A DNA stretch of 42,945 nt from Clostridia bacterium (lineage in GTDB: Bacteria; Bacillota; Clostridia; Oscillospirales; UBA644). Position numbers and translations under genes: made by a program. Shown here piece by piece: positions 7,660 to 16,017 of this stretch. The stretch lies in the NCBI GenBank assembly GCA_017623475.1, contig JAGAPC010000046.1, forward strand, positions 1-42,945, given 5' to 3'. Position 1 is the stretch's first letter, and each line of letters opens with the position of its first letter. Under the pieces are notes generated by a model, which searched no databases, was not told the DNA's origin, and saw only the letters and a list, made by a program, of their open reading frames with translations.

Positions 7660-8616
7660 TTAATCCTGATAGACGATCAGCTTGTTGACCAGCAGATACA
7701 CGACCCCGACGAAGAGAAGAAGCAGTACGGCGTACATCCAGGAGAACGCCGACGCCAGGGAGTAGGTGGCAACGTTCTCGTAATACTTGGCGATAAAGGA
7801 GATCGTTGCGTTATCCATGCTGGTAAACAGGTCGATAACGGTGTAGAGCAAATTGACCAAGATCAGGGGTGAGATCATGGGGAAGGAGATCTTCCAGAAC
7901 ACTTCCCAGCCGGTGGCGCCCTCTACCTTTGCGGCTTCGTACATATTGATGGAGATGGACTGCAAGCCGGAAAGGAAGATCAGCATCTGAACCCCGGAGG
8001 AGGTAATTACGGTGTAAAGTCCTTCGATTGCGCCGGAAACTACCGTTGCAAGCCCGGAGCTTCCCAGGGCAGAAAGGACCATCGCTTCAATCTCCATGGT
8101 GTTAAACCCGGCAACGCCGCCGCCTACGTCCAGCTTTTCCCCGGACTGGTATTGGTCCTGCAAGCTGGAAAGATTGTCAAAGTAGGTGACGATACCGGTG
8201 GACAAAACCACGGGGATGAAGAAGATCACGCGGGCGATGGATCTGCCGCGGAAGTTCTGATTCAGGATATTTGCCATAAAGAAGGCAAAGATCAGAATAA
8301 TGAAGATCTGCGGCAGCAACGCAATGGTCGAGGAATATACCGTCTGTAAAAAGTCGGTTTCCACGAACAGGGCGTCGTGATAATTGTCCCAGCCGACGTA
8401 GATGTTTTTCTCTCCGTAACGGCCGGCGTTTGCGGAAAAGGAATATTGGATCGATTGCACCAAAGAAGGAATATAGATCAGCGCTAATCCGAGAATGACC
8501 GGAGAGACGAAAACGTAGCCGAACAGACTCTTTTTACGCTCCAAAGAAAGCCGAGGCTTCTTCGCAGGCTTCTTTGCCGGTGCAGACACGGTTACTTCTG
8601 CAGTTTTTTCAGCCAT
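7660..8616 (-). CDS. Carbohydrate ABC transporter permease, MalF type (second pair)
   Basis: A 318-residue permease with a Lys/Pro/Ala-rich cytoplasmic N-terminus, first membrane helix near residues 33-52 and an EAA loop around NMYEAAKVEGATGWEVFWKI. Between the second and third core helices it carries an insertion rich in Gly and acidic residues (about 145-185), larger than in most CUT1 permeases. A TTG six bases upstream is in frame, but the ATG at 8616 is chosen because AGGAGGG then has a six-base gap. The start lies two bases after the stop of the DUF5696 gene. It would pair with the MalG-type permease just downstream. Confidence 0.88.
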   Translation of the reverse strand: MAEKTAEVTVSAPAKKPAKKPRLSLERKKSLFGYVFVSPVILGLALIYIPSLVQSIQYSFSANAGRYGEKNIYVGWDNYHDALFVETDFLQTVYSSTIALLPQIFIILIFAFFMANILNQNFRGRSIARVIFFIPVVLSTGIVTYFDNLSSLQDQYQSGEKLDVGGGVAGFNTMEIEAMVLSALGSSGLATVVSGAIEGLYTVITSSGVQMLIFLSGLQSISINMYEAAKVEGATGWEVFWKISFPMISPLILVNLLYTVIDLFTSMDNATISFIAKYYENVATYSLASAFSWMYAVLLLLFVGVVYLLVNKLIVYQD

Positions 8617-8618
8617 TT

Positions 8619-11600
8619 TCAACCCTCCTGATTCATAGTATCATCTGCGTTTTCCGTTACCGGGGGCGTGGGTGTGGGCTTTTCCTGGTAAGCGTTTCCG
8701 CTGATGACCTTTTTATATTCGTTCAAAGAAAGAACCAAATAAGATTTTGCCTTGATTTGGGTACGGTCGTTCAATTCCACGTCTTCGGAGTTGTAGTTGA
8801 CGAGAACGACCTTTTCGCCTCCGTACACGGTGGCGAAGACGCCGCCGCAGGAAATGCGCTTATGGGCAGGCTCGTAGGTGGGAAGCGTTCCGGGCTCCGA
8901 ACCTTCGGGCACGGGAACCTCCGTCCAGCCGATCAAGCCCTCCACGTCCAGCGCGTAGTACGCATCCACCGCCGTGTGATCGGTAATGGGCTCGTTGACC
9001 ACGTCGTTCAGAACGGAGGCGGCTTCCTTGTAGATCTTCACCGCACGCTCGATGGTGGAGGTGTAGTTCAAGGAGAAGTAATCGTAGAATTCCGTATAGT
9101 CAAACACGGAATCCTCCGCACCCATCCAACGGAAGGAGAAGGCAGAGCCGGTCTCCAACGCCAACAGAAGGGCGGTTTCGTAGTCGCCGGTCTGGTTGAG
9201 GGGTTCCATGGAATAGTTCACGTAACCGTGAAGCATGATCTGGGTAAAGGGAATGGCGGAGGAAGCCGTCAGATATTCGGAAGAACCGGTGGTCAATCCG
9301 AAGATATGAGAGGCGTAATTCCAGGTATAGAAATTGCCGGTGGAAACCATCACGTCGTATCCGTCAAAGGCTTGAAGAACCTTTACGTGATCCTTTTCTG
9401 CCCAGGCACGGGAGACGCCGTTGTTGGTTCTATAGTTGGAATGAAGCTCGTCGCCCAGATTTCCGAGGGCGATGGCGTTGTGATCGCCAAGCACCTTTTC
9501 AAAGGATGCCTTGTAGGTTTCCGCCATTTCCGCAGAAACGGCAGAAGAGACCAAAATCTTTTCGGTCAGATCGGAACGAAGGGAGCCGATGGCTTTCTTC
9601 CGTGCCACGATGGTGGCGGTAGAACGGTTCATCCGGCGCGCCGCATCCTGGGATTTGCTGAAGCCGTTTCCGGTAGAGGTAACGTGCAGGAATTCCACGG
9701 AGGGGAAGAAGCCCATGCCGTTTTCGTTGCAGTACTGAACCAGAGACGTCAGCTCTCCCTTCGAGCCCATGCAATCCAGCAATTCCAGATCCTTGGCGGC
9801 AACGTTGTTTTCCCCGCCGTTTGCCCAATAGGTATAACGGGAAACCACGTTGGTGATGCCGGATTCCTTCAGCTTGGTCAGAATCTCAAGGGCTTGCTCG
9901 TAGGTGGTTAAGGGAGTTTTGGTCTCCACGGGAATCCCGACGACCGTTTCGTTCATATCCACGCAGCCGATCAGATCGATGAAGAGGGGAAGCTCGGTTT
10001 CGTCCAGCTTCTCTTCCGGGAAAAGATCCTTGGAGATGAAATAATTTCTCAAATACGTTGCGTATTCCGAATAGGTCATACCGCCTTCGGTAAACAGGTA
10101 CTGAATCCGGTAAAGACCGGTTACCTCGTCCTTGGAAAGCAACAAACCGGAGCCGGTCTGATCTGCGGTAGCAACCAGAGAGGTAGCATAGGTACGGTAG
10201 TCCCGTTCCGAATAAACCACCTCGTAGTTGATGGTGGAAACGGGATAGGCAGCCCCCTGAATGGGACGTGCAACCACGCTTGCCTGCCCTGCTCCTTCTT
10301 CCATAATAGCAACGATACCGCCTCCGTTATAACGGGTGGCGTCGGAGGGGAATTCACCACGATCCAGGATCAAATAGGGTGCCAAAATCTGTTCGGCGTA
10401 GCTGGCGTCGTACTGCTTATTAAAGGAGCCGTCCGCGCCGTACACGCGCCCCTTGAAGATTTCGGTCTTCAGATTTCCCTTTACGGGAATCACGGCACCG
10501 GAGCCGTCGGGTACGATCATGTAGCCGTTGGGATAATTTGCTTTGGTAGCACCCAAGCCGCGGTACAGGTTAACGGTGTACAACCGCTGCTTGGTGGGAC
10601 CTAAGATCAGAGAAGAATCCATATTCACGGAAAGTCCGTTTTCATTCAACACCAAATCCACGGGAATGGTGTACAAAACGGAGCGTTCCGGACCTTGATA
10701 GTCTGCCTTTTCCATTTCCCGCTTTACGTCTTGGGCGGTAAAGCCGATGGTTTCCATCATGGTCTTGATTCTGCCTCTTTGCTTGGCGGAAACCTTATCG
10801 TAGGAAATGTACATGCTCATAACGTCGATGGTGGGGAAGGTGCTTTCAAAGCGTTCCTTATCCTCGATGCTGAGCTCCTGGCTCTTGTTTTCCGGGTTGG
10901 GGGTAATGTAACGGTAGCAGTCCTCAAGAACGTCGAGATACTTCAGATATTCCGCTTCGCTCAAGGTTCCGTCGAAATACTTTTCTTCCAACCCCTTCAG
11001 GATCACGTCTTCGTAGGTGTCCTTGGTAATGACCGGGGGGAACAGATCCTTATCCGGGTCGTTTCCGATGGTATAGATGATACGGATGGAGTTGTCGCCG
11101 GTCTTCAGCACGTAAAACGCGCCGTCGCCGTCCTCGTAACAGTTATCGTAGAAGTTGAAGGAATACCGTTTTCCCGAAGAATCGTACGCCTCAACCGAAA
11201 GAGGAGATGCAATATTGGATTGCTGGCTGGCGGTCAGAGAGGTGTCCGGATCGCGGTCCGGGTTGGAGTGATAGACGAATCCGGTATCCTTATCCAAAAC
11301 CGCAATATCGGTGGTTTCGAAATCGATATACAGCTCGTAGCCGTCGCTTTTCGCCACCAGGTACATATCGGTAAGACCGGTGGTACCGCCCTTACTCTTG
11401 CTGACCTTGGAGTAGCCGGAGGGAGCTTTTCCGTAAAGCTTCTCCCCTTCTTCATCCAAAATCTGGGGAGCGTAGAGGATTTCCACGCCCTCTTCCGACA
11501 GAAGTCCGTTGATGAATTCCTGACGGGCGGCGTCGGTCACTTCGTTGGATTCCAGAGAATCCAACCCGCAAGCGGAAAGTGCCAGCGCAACGAGCAGTAA

Positions 11601-11642
11601 GCTCGAAATTAAGAGGATCCATTTTTTCATCATTGATTTCAT
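8619..11642 (-). CDS. DUF5696-type large lipoprotein, possible glycan-active TIM-barrel protein
   Basis: A 1007-residue lipoprotein. The signal peptide ends in the lipobox LSAC near residues 21-24, so the mature protein is lipid-anchored outside the membrane. The sequence matches my memory of the Firmicutes DUF5696 family. The N-terminal half (about 60-500) is beta-rich and reminiscent of glycosidase beta-sandwich domains. The second half (about 545-880) alternates strands and helices like a TIM barrel, with acidic positions such as LGDELHSNY and SVEFLH. The C-terminus is a beta domain, then a Pro/Thr linker. AAGGAGG is flush against an ATG at 11651, so the ATG at 11642 (nine-base gap) is preferred. 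No catalytic role is proven; a binding protein or hydrolase are both possible. Confidence 0.8.
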   Translation of the reverse strand: MKSMMKKWILLISSLLLVALALSACGLDSLESNEVTDAARQEFINGLLSEEGVEILYAPQILDEEGEKLYGKAPSGYSKVSKSKGGTTGLTDMYLVAKSDGYELYIDFETTDIAVLDKDTGFVYHSNPDRDPDTSLTASQQSNIASPLSVEAYDSSGKRYSFNFYDNCYEDGDGAFYVLKTGDNSIRIIYTIGNDPDKDLFPPVITKDTYEDVILKGLEEKYFDGTLSEAEYLKYLDVLEDCYRYITPNPENKSQELSIEDKERFESTFPTIDVMSMYISYDKVSAKQRGRIKTMMETIGFTAQDVKREMEKADYQGPERSVLYTIPVDLVLNENGLSVNMDSSLILGPTKQRLYTVNLYRGLGATKANYPNGYMIVPDGSGAVIPVKGNLKTEIFKGRVYGADGSFNKQYDASYAEQILAPYLILDRGEFPSDATRYNGGGIVAIMEEGAGQASVVARPIQGAAYPVSTINYEVVYSERDYRTYATSLVATADQTGSGLLLSKDEVTGLYRIQYLFTEGGMTYSEYATYLRNYFISKDLFPEEKLDETELPLFIDLIGCVDMNETVVGIPVETKTPLTTYEQALEILTKLKESGITNVVSRYTYWANGGENNVAAKDLELLDCMGSKGELTSLVQYCNENGMGFFPSVEFLHVTSTGNGFSKSQDAARRMNRSTATIVARKKAIGSLRSDLTEKILVSSAVSAEMAETYKASFEKVLGDHNAIALGNLGDELHSNYRTNNGVSRAWAEKDHVKVLQAFDGYDVMVSTGNFYTWNYASHIFGLTTGSSEYLTASSAIPFTQIMLHGYVNYSMEPLNQTGDYETALLLALETGSAFSFRWMGAEDSVFDYTEFYDYFSLNYTSTIERAVKIYKEAASVLNDVVNEPITDHTAVDAYYALDVEGLIGWTEVPVPEGSEPGTLPTYEPAHKRISCGGVFATVYGGEKVVLVNYNSEDVELNDRTQIKAKSYLVLSLNEYKKVISGNAYQEKPTPTPPVTENADDTMNQEG

Positions 11643-11656
11643 GTCCTTCATCCTCC

Positions 11657-12391
11657 TTACTCATTCAGACGGAAAATAATTTCCGTTCCGAGTTCAATAA
11701 AGAAGTTGGAAACCTGTTGGAGCAGGAAGAAGATCAAAATTGCAACGAAGGCAATCACCGCCATACCAAGGATGGTCAGAACTGCCGTTCCGACGCCCTT
11801 CCCTACGGAATATTGGTGAACGGTAATCATGGCAAGGAAGACGTAAGCGTAACCCCAGATCATGCCCAGGCTTCCGATAAAGGCAAAAATGCTTGCCTCC
11901 GAAGAAGAGAGGAAGTGGCTGAGGGGAATCTGGATCAGATTACAAATGGTAATGGGCAAAATTGCGTAGCACGTTACCATGAATATGTCGGACAGCTTTC
12001 CGTCGCCGTCCATCAGCGAAGAGAAGCACCAATTGGAAACCGCCCACAGTACGAAGGGAAGAATTGCGGTCATCAAGCGAACGGGAACGTTCAACGCCAA
12101 CTGCGCCGCCTGATTTGCAAACAGATACCCGAGGGTCTGGAAGCGAATCAGATCCACCAGCGCGTAGATAATCAGCCATAAGACACCGCCTGCAACGGAG
12201 CGACGCTTCGGATCGTTTTTCAGATCGAAGAATCCGTCGAAGGGATGGAAGAGAATGTAGAAGGCGTAACCCATGCGCTTGACCGTGGTTTTCGTTCCTT
12301 GCCACAGCTTGGGCAGGAATCCTTTAAAGGCCGTCCACAGATCCGATAAGATCTTGGAAACGTTGATGGATTTCTTTTCAGCCTTTTCCAT
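11657..12391 (-). CDS. Yip1-family integral membrane protein
   Basis: A 244-residue polytopic protein with a hydrophilic N-terminus of about 45 residues and five likely membrane helices (about 68-90, 100-125, 135-160, 170-195, 205-230). The segment HPFDGFFDLKNDPKR and the following helices match the bacterial Yip1/YIPF-like domain family. Bacterial members have no established function. Its ATG overlaps the last base of the beta-propeller gene's stop, and AAAGGAGATGAG within that gene's end provides the ribosome site, so the two products are probably made in fixed ratio. By context it may be an assembly or scaffold partner of the transporter (inference). Confidence 0.82.
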   Translation of the reverse strand: MEKAEKKSINVSKILSDLWTAFKGFLPKLWQGTKTTVKRMGYAFYILFHPFDGFFDLKNDPKRRSVAGGVLWLIIYALVDLIRFQTLGYLFANQAAQLALNVPVRLMTAILPFVLWAVSNWCFSSLMDGDGKLSDIFMVTCYAILPITICNLIQIPLSHFLSSSEASIFAFIGSLGMIWGYAYVFLAMITVHQYSVGKGVGTAVLTILGMAVIAFVAILIFFLLQQVSNFFIELGTEIIFRLNE

Positions 12392-14106
12392 TAGTTCTCA
12401 TCTCCTTTCGCTTGATTGTATTTTTCAGCGGCGGCGGCTTGCCGTGCCAAAGCGGCGGCGAGCTTCTGCGCCTTTTCTTTTTTGCGCTTTTTCTGTTTTT
12501 TAACGATACTCAAAACGATGTAGCCCACGATCAAAAGGGCAATTGCACCGAAGATCAGACCGAAATATTTCTCCAGCTCGTTGGTACGGATGGCAACGTA
12601 AGCGGTGGAATAGTTGGTCTTTTCGTTGGCGCGGTCGTAGTAGAACATTGCGTTTTCGTAATGCTCCAGCGCCGTCATTCCGTCGGCGTCAACCTCATCG
12701 TCCAGAAGCTTGAACGCCAGCTGCATTTCCGAGTTCCCCAAGCTGATATTGGCAATATACATATTGGAGTTATAGCTCAACACGTCCTGCCACAGGGGGA
12801 TGGATTCTGCCCAAAGTCCTTCGGCGGTCGCCGCAGCGGCGCGGTTGATGGACAAAACGTAGGGCGTTGCTTTAAATACCGTAATGGTGTTGTTCGAGGT
12901 ATCTGCCACGTAAACGTAGTCCCCGTTGATCTCCAGGGCAGACGCCATCTGGAAGGTTCCGATCGAAGTACCGGAGCCACCGCAGATGTAGAGCAGATTT
13001 CCGTCATTATCATAGGTAGAGAACCGACCGGTGGTCTGATCCAAAATCGTGTAACGTCCGCTTTCGTCATCCACGGCAATATCCACGATCTTGGGAGAGT
13101 AATCCTTCACTCCGGGCCAGGTCAGATCGCCCATGGGAGCCGAAAGACCCTTGCGGCGGAGCATATCCGTTCCGTCGGCAGACAGCTTCCGCACCGGAGC
13201 GTAAGTAGTAGAGGTCGATTTTGCGGAAAGCGCCTTGACGGCGGCTGAATCCAGGGCGGAAATGGTGGTGTAAATAAATCCGCGGCGGTCAATGGTCAAG
13301 CTGCTGTATTCGGTGGGGGTGTAGGTCACCATCTGAGCCAACTGCTCTTCGGTGGCGAAGTTCCGCCAGATCCGGTCGCCCAGGCTGACGATAACGTCCG
13401 GCGTACCGAAGAAGGCGTTGAACTGACCTTCGCTGGTAATCTGCACGATTCCGCGGTTGATGCCGTTACAAATAACCTGGACGTCACCCACGTTATCAAC
13501 CACCAGGCGGGTGGGCTTGAACAGGTAATTGTCGCCGAGGACGGGGATTTTGATCGCCTGTAACACCTTGGAGACCTTACCGTTGATATCGCAGGCAAGG
13601 ATCCGCTGGTTTTCCGTATCGGAGATGTAAATCGTACCGTCGTCGGTAACGAAGATCCCCTGGGGAGCGTTGAGGGCGTATTTGTTGGAGGAGATCACAA
13701 CCTCCTGCTGTTCGCCGTCCTCTCCTTCCACGACCTCGGAGTTCAGCGCCAATTCCGGAATATCTCCGGTCAGGGTGCGGATGGTGGAAACCGGCTGATA
13801 CCGTTCATCCAAAACGTAAACGGAGTTTCCTTTAGAATCCAGAACGTACAGATAGCCGTTCTGAAAGCACAGATCCGCCGGCACGAACGCAGTCGTAACC
13901 GTAGCGTTGGGTACGATGTCCACCACGGAAATGTGCTTTTCTACCGTAAAGGAAAGAGGAGCTGCGGCGTCAACGCCATCTACATTATAAAAATAAGAGT
14001 TGTTGACGTTGTTGATGGGGAGCGCAGAAGCCGAAAGCACCGATCCTAAAACGACGGCGAAGGCAAGTACCGTAACAATGAGGCTTTTGATAAACTTTTG
14101 TTTCAT
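12391..14106 (-). CDS. Membrane-anchored extracellular NHL-type beta-propeller protein
   Basis: A 571-residue protein. Residues 1-28 are a signal peptide ending in ASALP. Residues about 45-410 contain repeated strand patterns such as ADLCFQNGYLYVLDSKGNSV, PQGIFVTDDGTIYISDTENQ and GDYVYVADTSNN, typical of six-bladed NHL propellers. A helical segment (about 411-505) follows, resembling a short TPR-like region, then a membrane helix (about 507-528) and a strongly basic Lys/Ala-rich cytoplasmic tail. GAAGGAGAG precedes the ATG. NHL propellers usually bind proteins, nucleic acids or sugars; here an extracellular glycan-binding or transporter-associated role is inferred from the operon only. Confidence 0.87.
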   Translation of the reverse strand: MKQKFIKSLIVTVLAFAVVLGSVLSASALPINNVNNSYFYNVDGVDAAAPLSFTVEKHISVVDIVPNATVTTAFVPADLCFQNGYLYVLDSKGNSVYVLDERYQPVSTIRTLTGDIPELALNSEVVEGEDGEQQEVVISSNKYALNAPQGIFVTDDGTIYISDTENQRILACDINGKVSKVLQAIKIPVLGDNYLFKPTRLVVDNVGDVQVICNGINRGIVQITSEGQFNAFFGTPDVIVSLGDRIWRNFATEEQLAQMVTYTPTEYSSLTIDRRGFIYTTISALDSAAVKALSAKSTSTTYAPVRKLSADGTDMLRRKGLSAPMGDLTWPGVKDYSPKIVDIAVDDESGRYTILDQTTGRFSTYDNDGNLLYICGGSGTSIGTFQMASALEINGDYVYVADTSNNTITVFKATPYVLSINRAAAATAEGLWAESIPLWQDVLSYNSNMYIANISLGNSEMQLAFKLLDDEVDADGMTALEHYENAMFYYDRANEKTNYSTAYVAIRTNELEKYFGLIFGAIALLIVGYIVLSIVKKQKKRKKEKAQKLAAALARQAAAAEKYNQAKGDEN

Positions 14107-14123
14107 TGTAATACTCTCCTTCC

Positions 14124-15080
14124 TTAGTCTTTCATACCGGACGTTGCCATCGTCTCGATGATATTACTTTGCGTGATCAAGAAGGTCAGAATCGGAACGA
14201 TCATCATCAGCACGCTGGTGGCGGTAGCAACGCCGGCGCGGGCAAGACCTTCCGAGGTGATCTGACTCAAGGCGTAGTTCAGAGTCTTCAATTCTTCCCG
14301 ATAAATATAGATCGAAGCACCCTGGTTCCAATAATCCTTGACCGAGAAGACGATCAACGTCATCCAGGCGGGCTTCATGTTGGGCATCAGGATATTCCAG
14401 AAGATCCGGAAGTCGCCGGCGCCGTCAATGCGGGCAGCCTCCAACACCGAATCGGGGAACGGATCCACGAATCCTCGGATCAGATACAGAGAGAAGGAAG
14501 ATCCGAGGGCTGGAATGAAATAAACGAGCCAGGTATCTACGAAGCCCAGGGCGGAAATAATCAGATAGGTAGCAAAGCCCGCCGCGGGCGCGGAGATCAT
14601 CAAGCTGGTGGTAATCAGTTTGTTGATTGCCTTCTTCCCCTTAAACTGCCATTTGGACAGGGGGTACGCCGCCATAGAGGCGGACACGATCCGCAGGAAG
14701 GTGGCAACGACGGTGATGAACAGCGTATTGAACAAATACCGGGAGAAGGGAATCATGGTATTGGACAAAATCGTGAACATATCCCGATAGTTGGAGACCG
14801 TGGGGTTCTTAACGATCAGGTTGGGGGGGAACAGCCACAGCTCGTGCAGGGGCTTGAAGGAGTTGGAAATGGCGTAAACCATGGGGAATACCATGATTAC
14901 ACCCACGGCAAGAAGGAACAGAATCATCGCAATATCGCCGCCGGCGGACCGGTTTACGCGGGTTTTGATGAGTTTTTTCTTCTTATAATAAATAAGTCTG
15001 CCTTCTTCGTCGTATTTGGGACGTTTCCGGAAGAATCCGACGGTTTCTTGTTTCGGAAGTTTCGCTTTTTTCGTTATCAT
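14124..15080 (-). CDS. Carbohydrate ABC transporter permease, MalG type (first pair)
   Basis: A 318-residue CUT1 permease with about six membrane helices and a MalG-like EAA loop (FPDSVLEAARIDGAGDFRIF). An in-frame GTG at 15098 would place the ribosome site inside the coding sequence, so the ATG at 15080, nine bases after GGAGG, is taken as the start. The ribosome site lies just past the stop of the upstream permease at 15095. It pairs with that MalF-type permease and presumably with the binding protein upstream. Confidence 0.92.
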   Translation of the reverse strand: MITKKAKLPKQETVGFFRKRPKYDEEGRLIYYKKKKLIKTRVNRSAGGDIAMILFLLAVGVIMVFPMVYAISNSFKPLHELWLFPPNLIVKNPTVSNYRDMFTILSNTMIPFSRYLFNTLFITVVATFLRIVSASMAAYPLSKWQFKGKKAINKLITTSLMISAPAAGFATYLIISALGFVDTWLVYFIPALGSSFSLYLIRGFVDPFPDSVLEAARIDGAGDFRIFWNILMPNMKPAWMTLIVFSVKDYWNQGASIYIYREELKTLNYALSQITSEGLARAGVATATSVLMMIVPILTFLITQSNIIETMATSGMKD

Positions 15081-15094
15081 TTCGTTCAACCTCC

Positions 15095-16000
15095 TCACTT
15101 ACCGATTCTGCCGATGATGAACCGAATGGCCTGGTTTGCAACGTAGGTCATAACGAACATAACCATCGCGATGGCGCAGGCGTAACCCATTTCGTAACGG
15201 GCTCCGCCGTAGTCATTCAGGTGCAGAGACAGGGTGTACAATGTGTAGTCCTGGGTGGGGCTTCCGAAAATGGTGGAGCCGACGCTGAAGGCACCGGTAA
15301 TGGCAAGCACCGCACCGAACAGCAGCTGACCGCGCATCTGGGGAAGGGTGATGAAATACAATTCCTGCCAACGGTTCTTGATTCCGTCCACCGCACCTGC
15401 CTCGTACAGAGATTTATCCACCGTCTGAAGACCGGCGATAAAGGTCAGGAAGGAGGTACCGATGGAAGACCACAACAGGATGATGATACAAACGGGCCAC
15501 ATCACGTCGGTGTCGATGGTCCAAAGGATCGGCTCGTTGATCAGGCCGAATTCCATCAGCCAGGCGTTGATATAACCGTATTTATCGTTGGAGAACAAGA
15601 GAGACCAAACGATATCCAGACCACCCGAAAGCGCGGGGGCGTAGAACAGAAGGGTCATAACCGACCGGGGCTTGGGCGGAATTTCGTTAATCAGCCACGC
15701 GAAGGCGAAGCACAGGATATATCCACCGGGACCGGTAATCGCGGCAAGGATCAGCGTGTTCTGAACGGCGGTGGGGAACAAGGTATCGTTCAGAAACAGT
15801 CTCATATAGTTTTCCAGACCGACGAAATCGGGGAATTCCAACATGTTGAAGTTGGTCAGGCTGACCAAGATCGAAACCAATACCGGAAGAACGGTAAAGA
15901 TTACGAACGCCAAAAGGAAAGGACCGAGGAAGAACGCAAGACTGAAAAACCGATTCCGATTCTGCCGTCTCAAGCTTGCGGATTTTACTGATTTTTTCAT
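15095..16000 (-). CDS. Carbohydrate ABC transporter permease, MalF type (first pair)
   Basis: A 301-residue CUT1 permease with a basic N-terminus, first helix near residues 18-40 (FFLGPFLLAFVIFTVLPVLV) and an EAA loop KSLYEAGAVDGIKNRWQELY. A TTG at 16021 is in frame but would translate through AAAGGAGG, so the ATG at 16000 is chosen. It begins 17 bases after the stop of the binding-protein gene. The tight spacing supports cotranscription as one importer. Confidence 0.92.
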   Translation of the reverse strand: MKKSVKSASLRRQNRNRFFSLAFFLGPFLLAFVIFTVLPVLVSILVSLTNFNMLEFPDFVGLENYMRLFLNDTLFPTAVQNTLILAAITGPGGYILCFAFAWLINEIPPKPRSVMTLLFYAPALSGGLDIVWSLLFSNDKYGYINAWLMEFGLINEPILWTIDTDVMWPVCIIILLWSSIGTSFLTFIAGLQTVDKSLYEAGAVDGIKNRWQELYFITLPQMRGQLLFGAVLAITGAFSVGSTIFGSPTQDYTLYTLSLHLNDYGGARYEMGYACAIAMVMFVMTYVANQAIRFIIGRIGK

Positions 16001-16017
16001 GCTGTTTCCTCCTTTCC

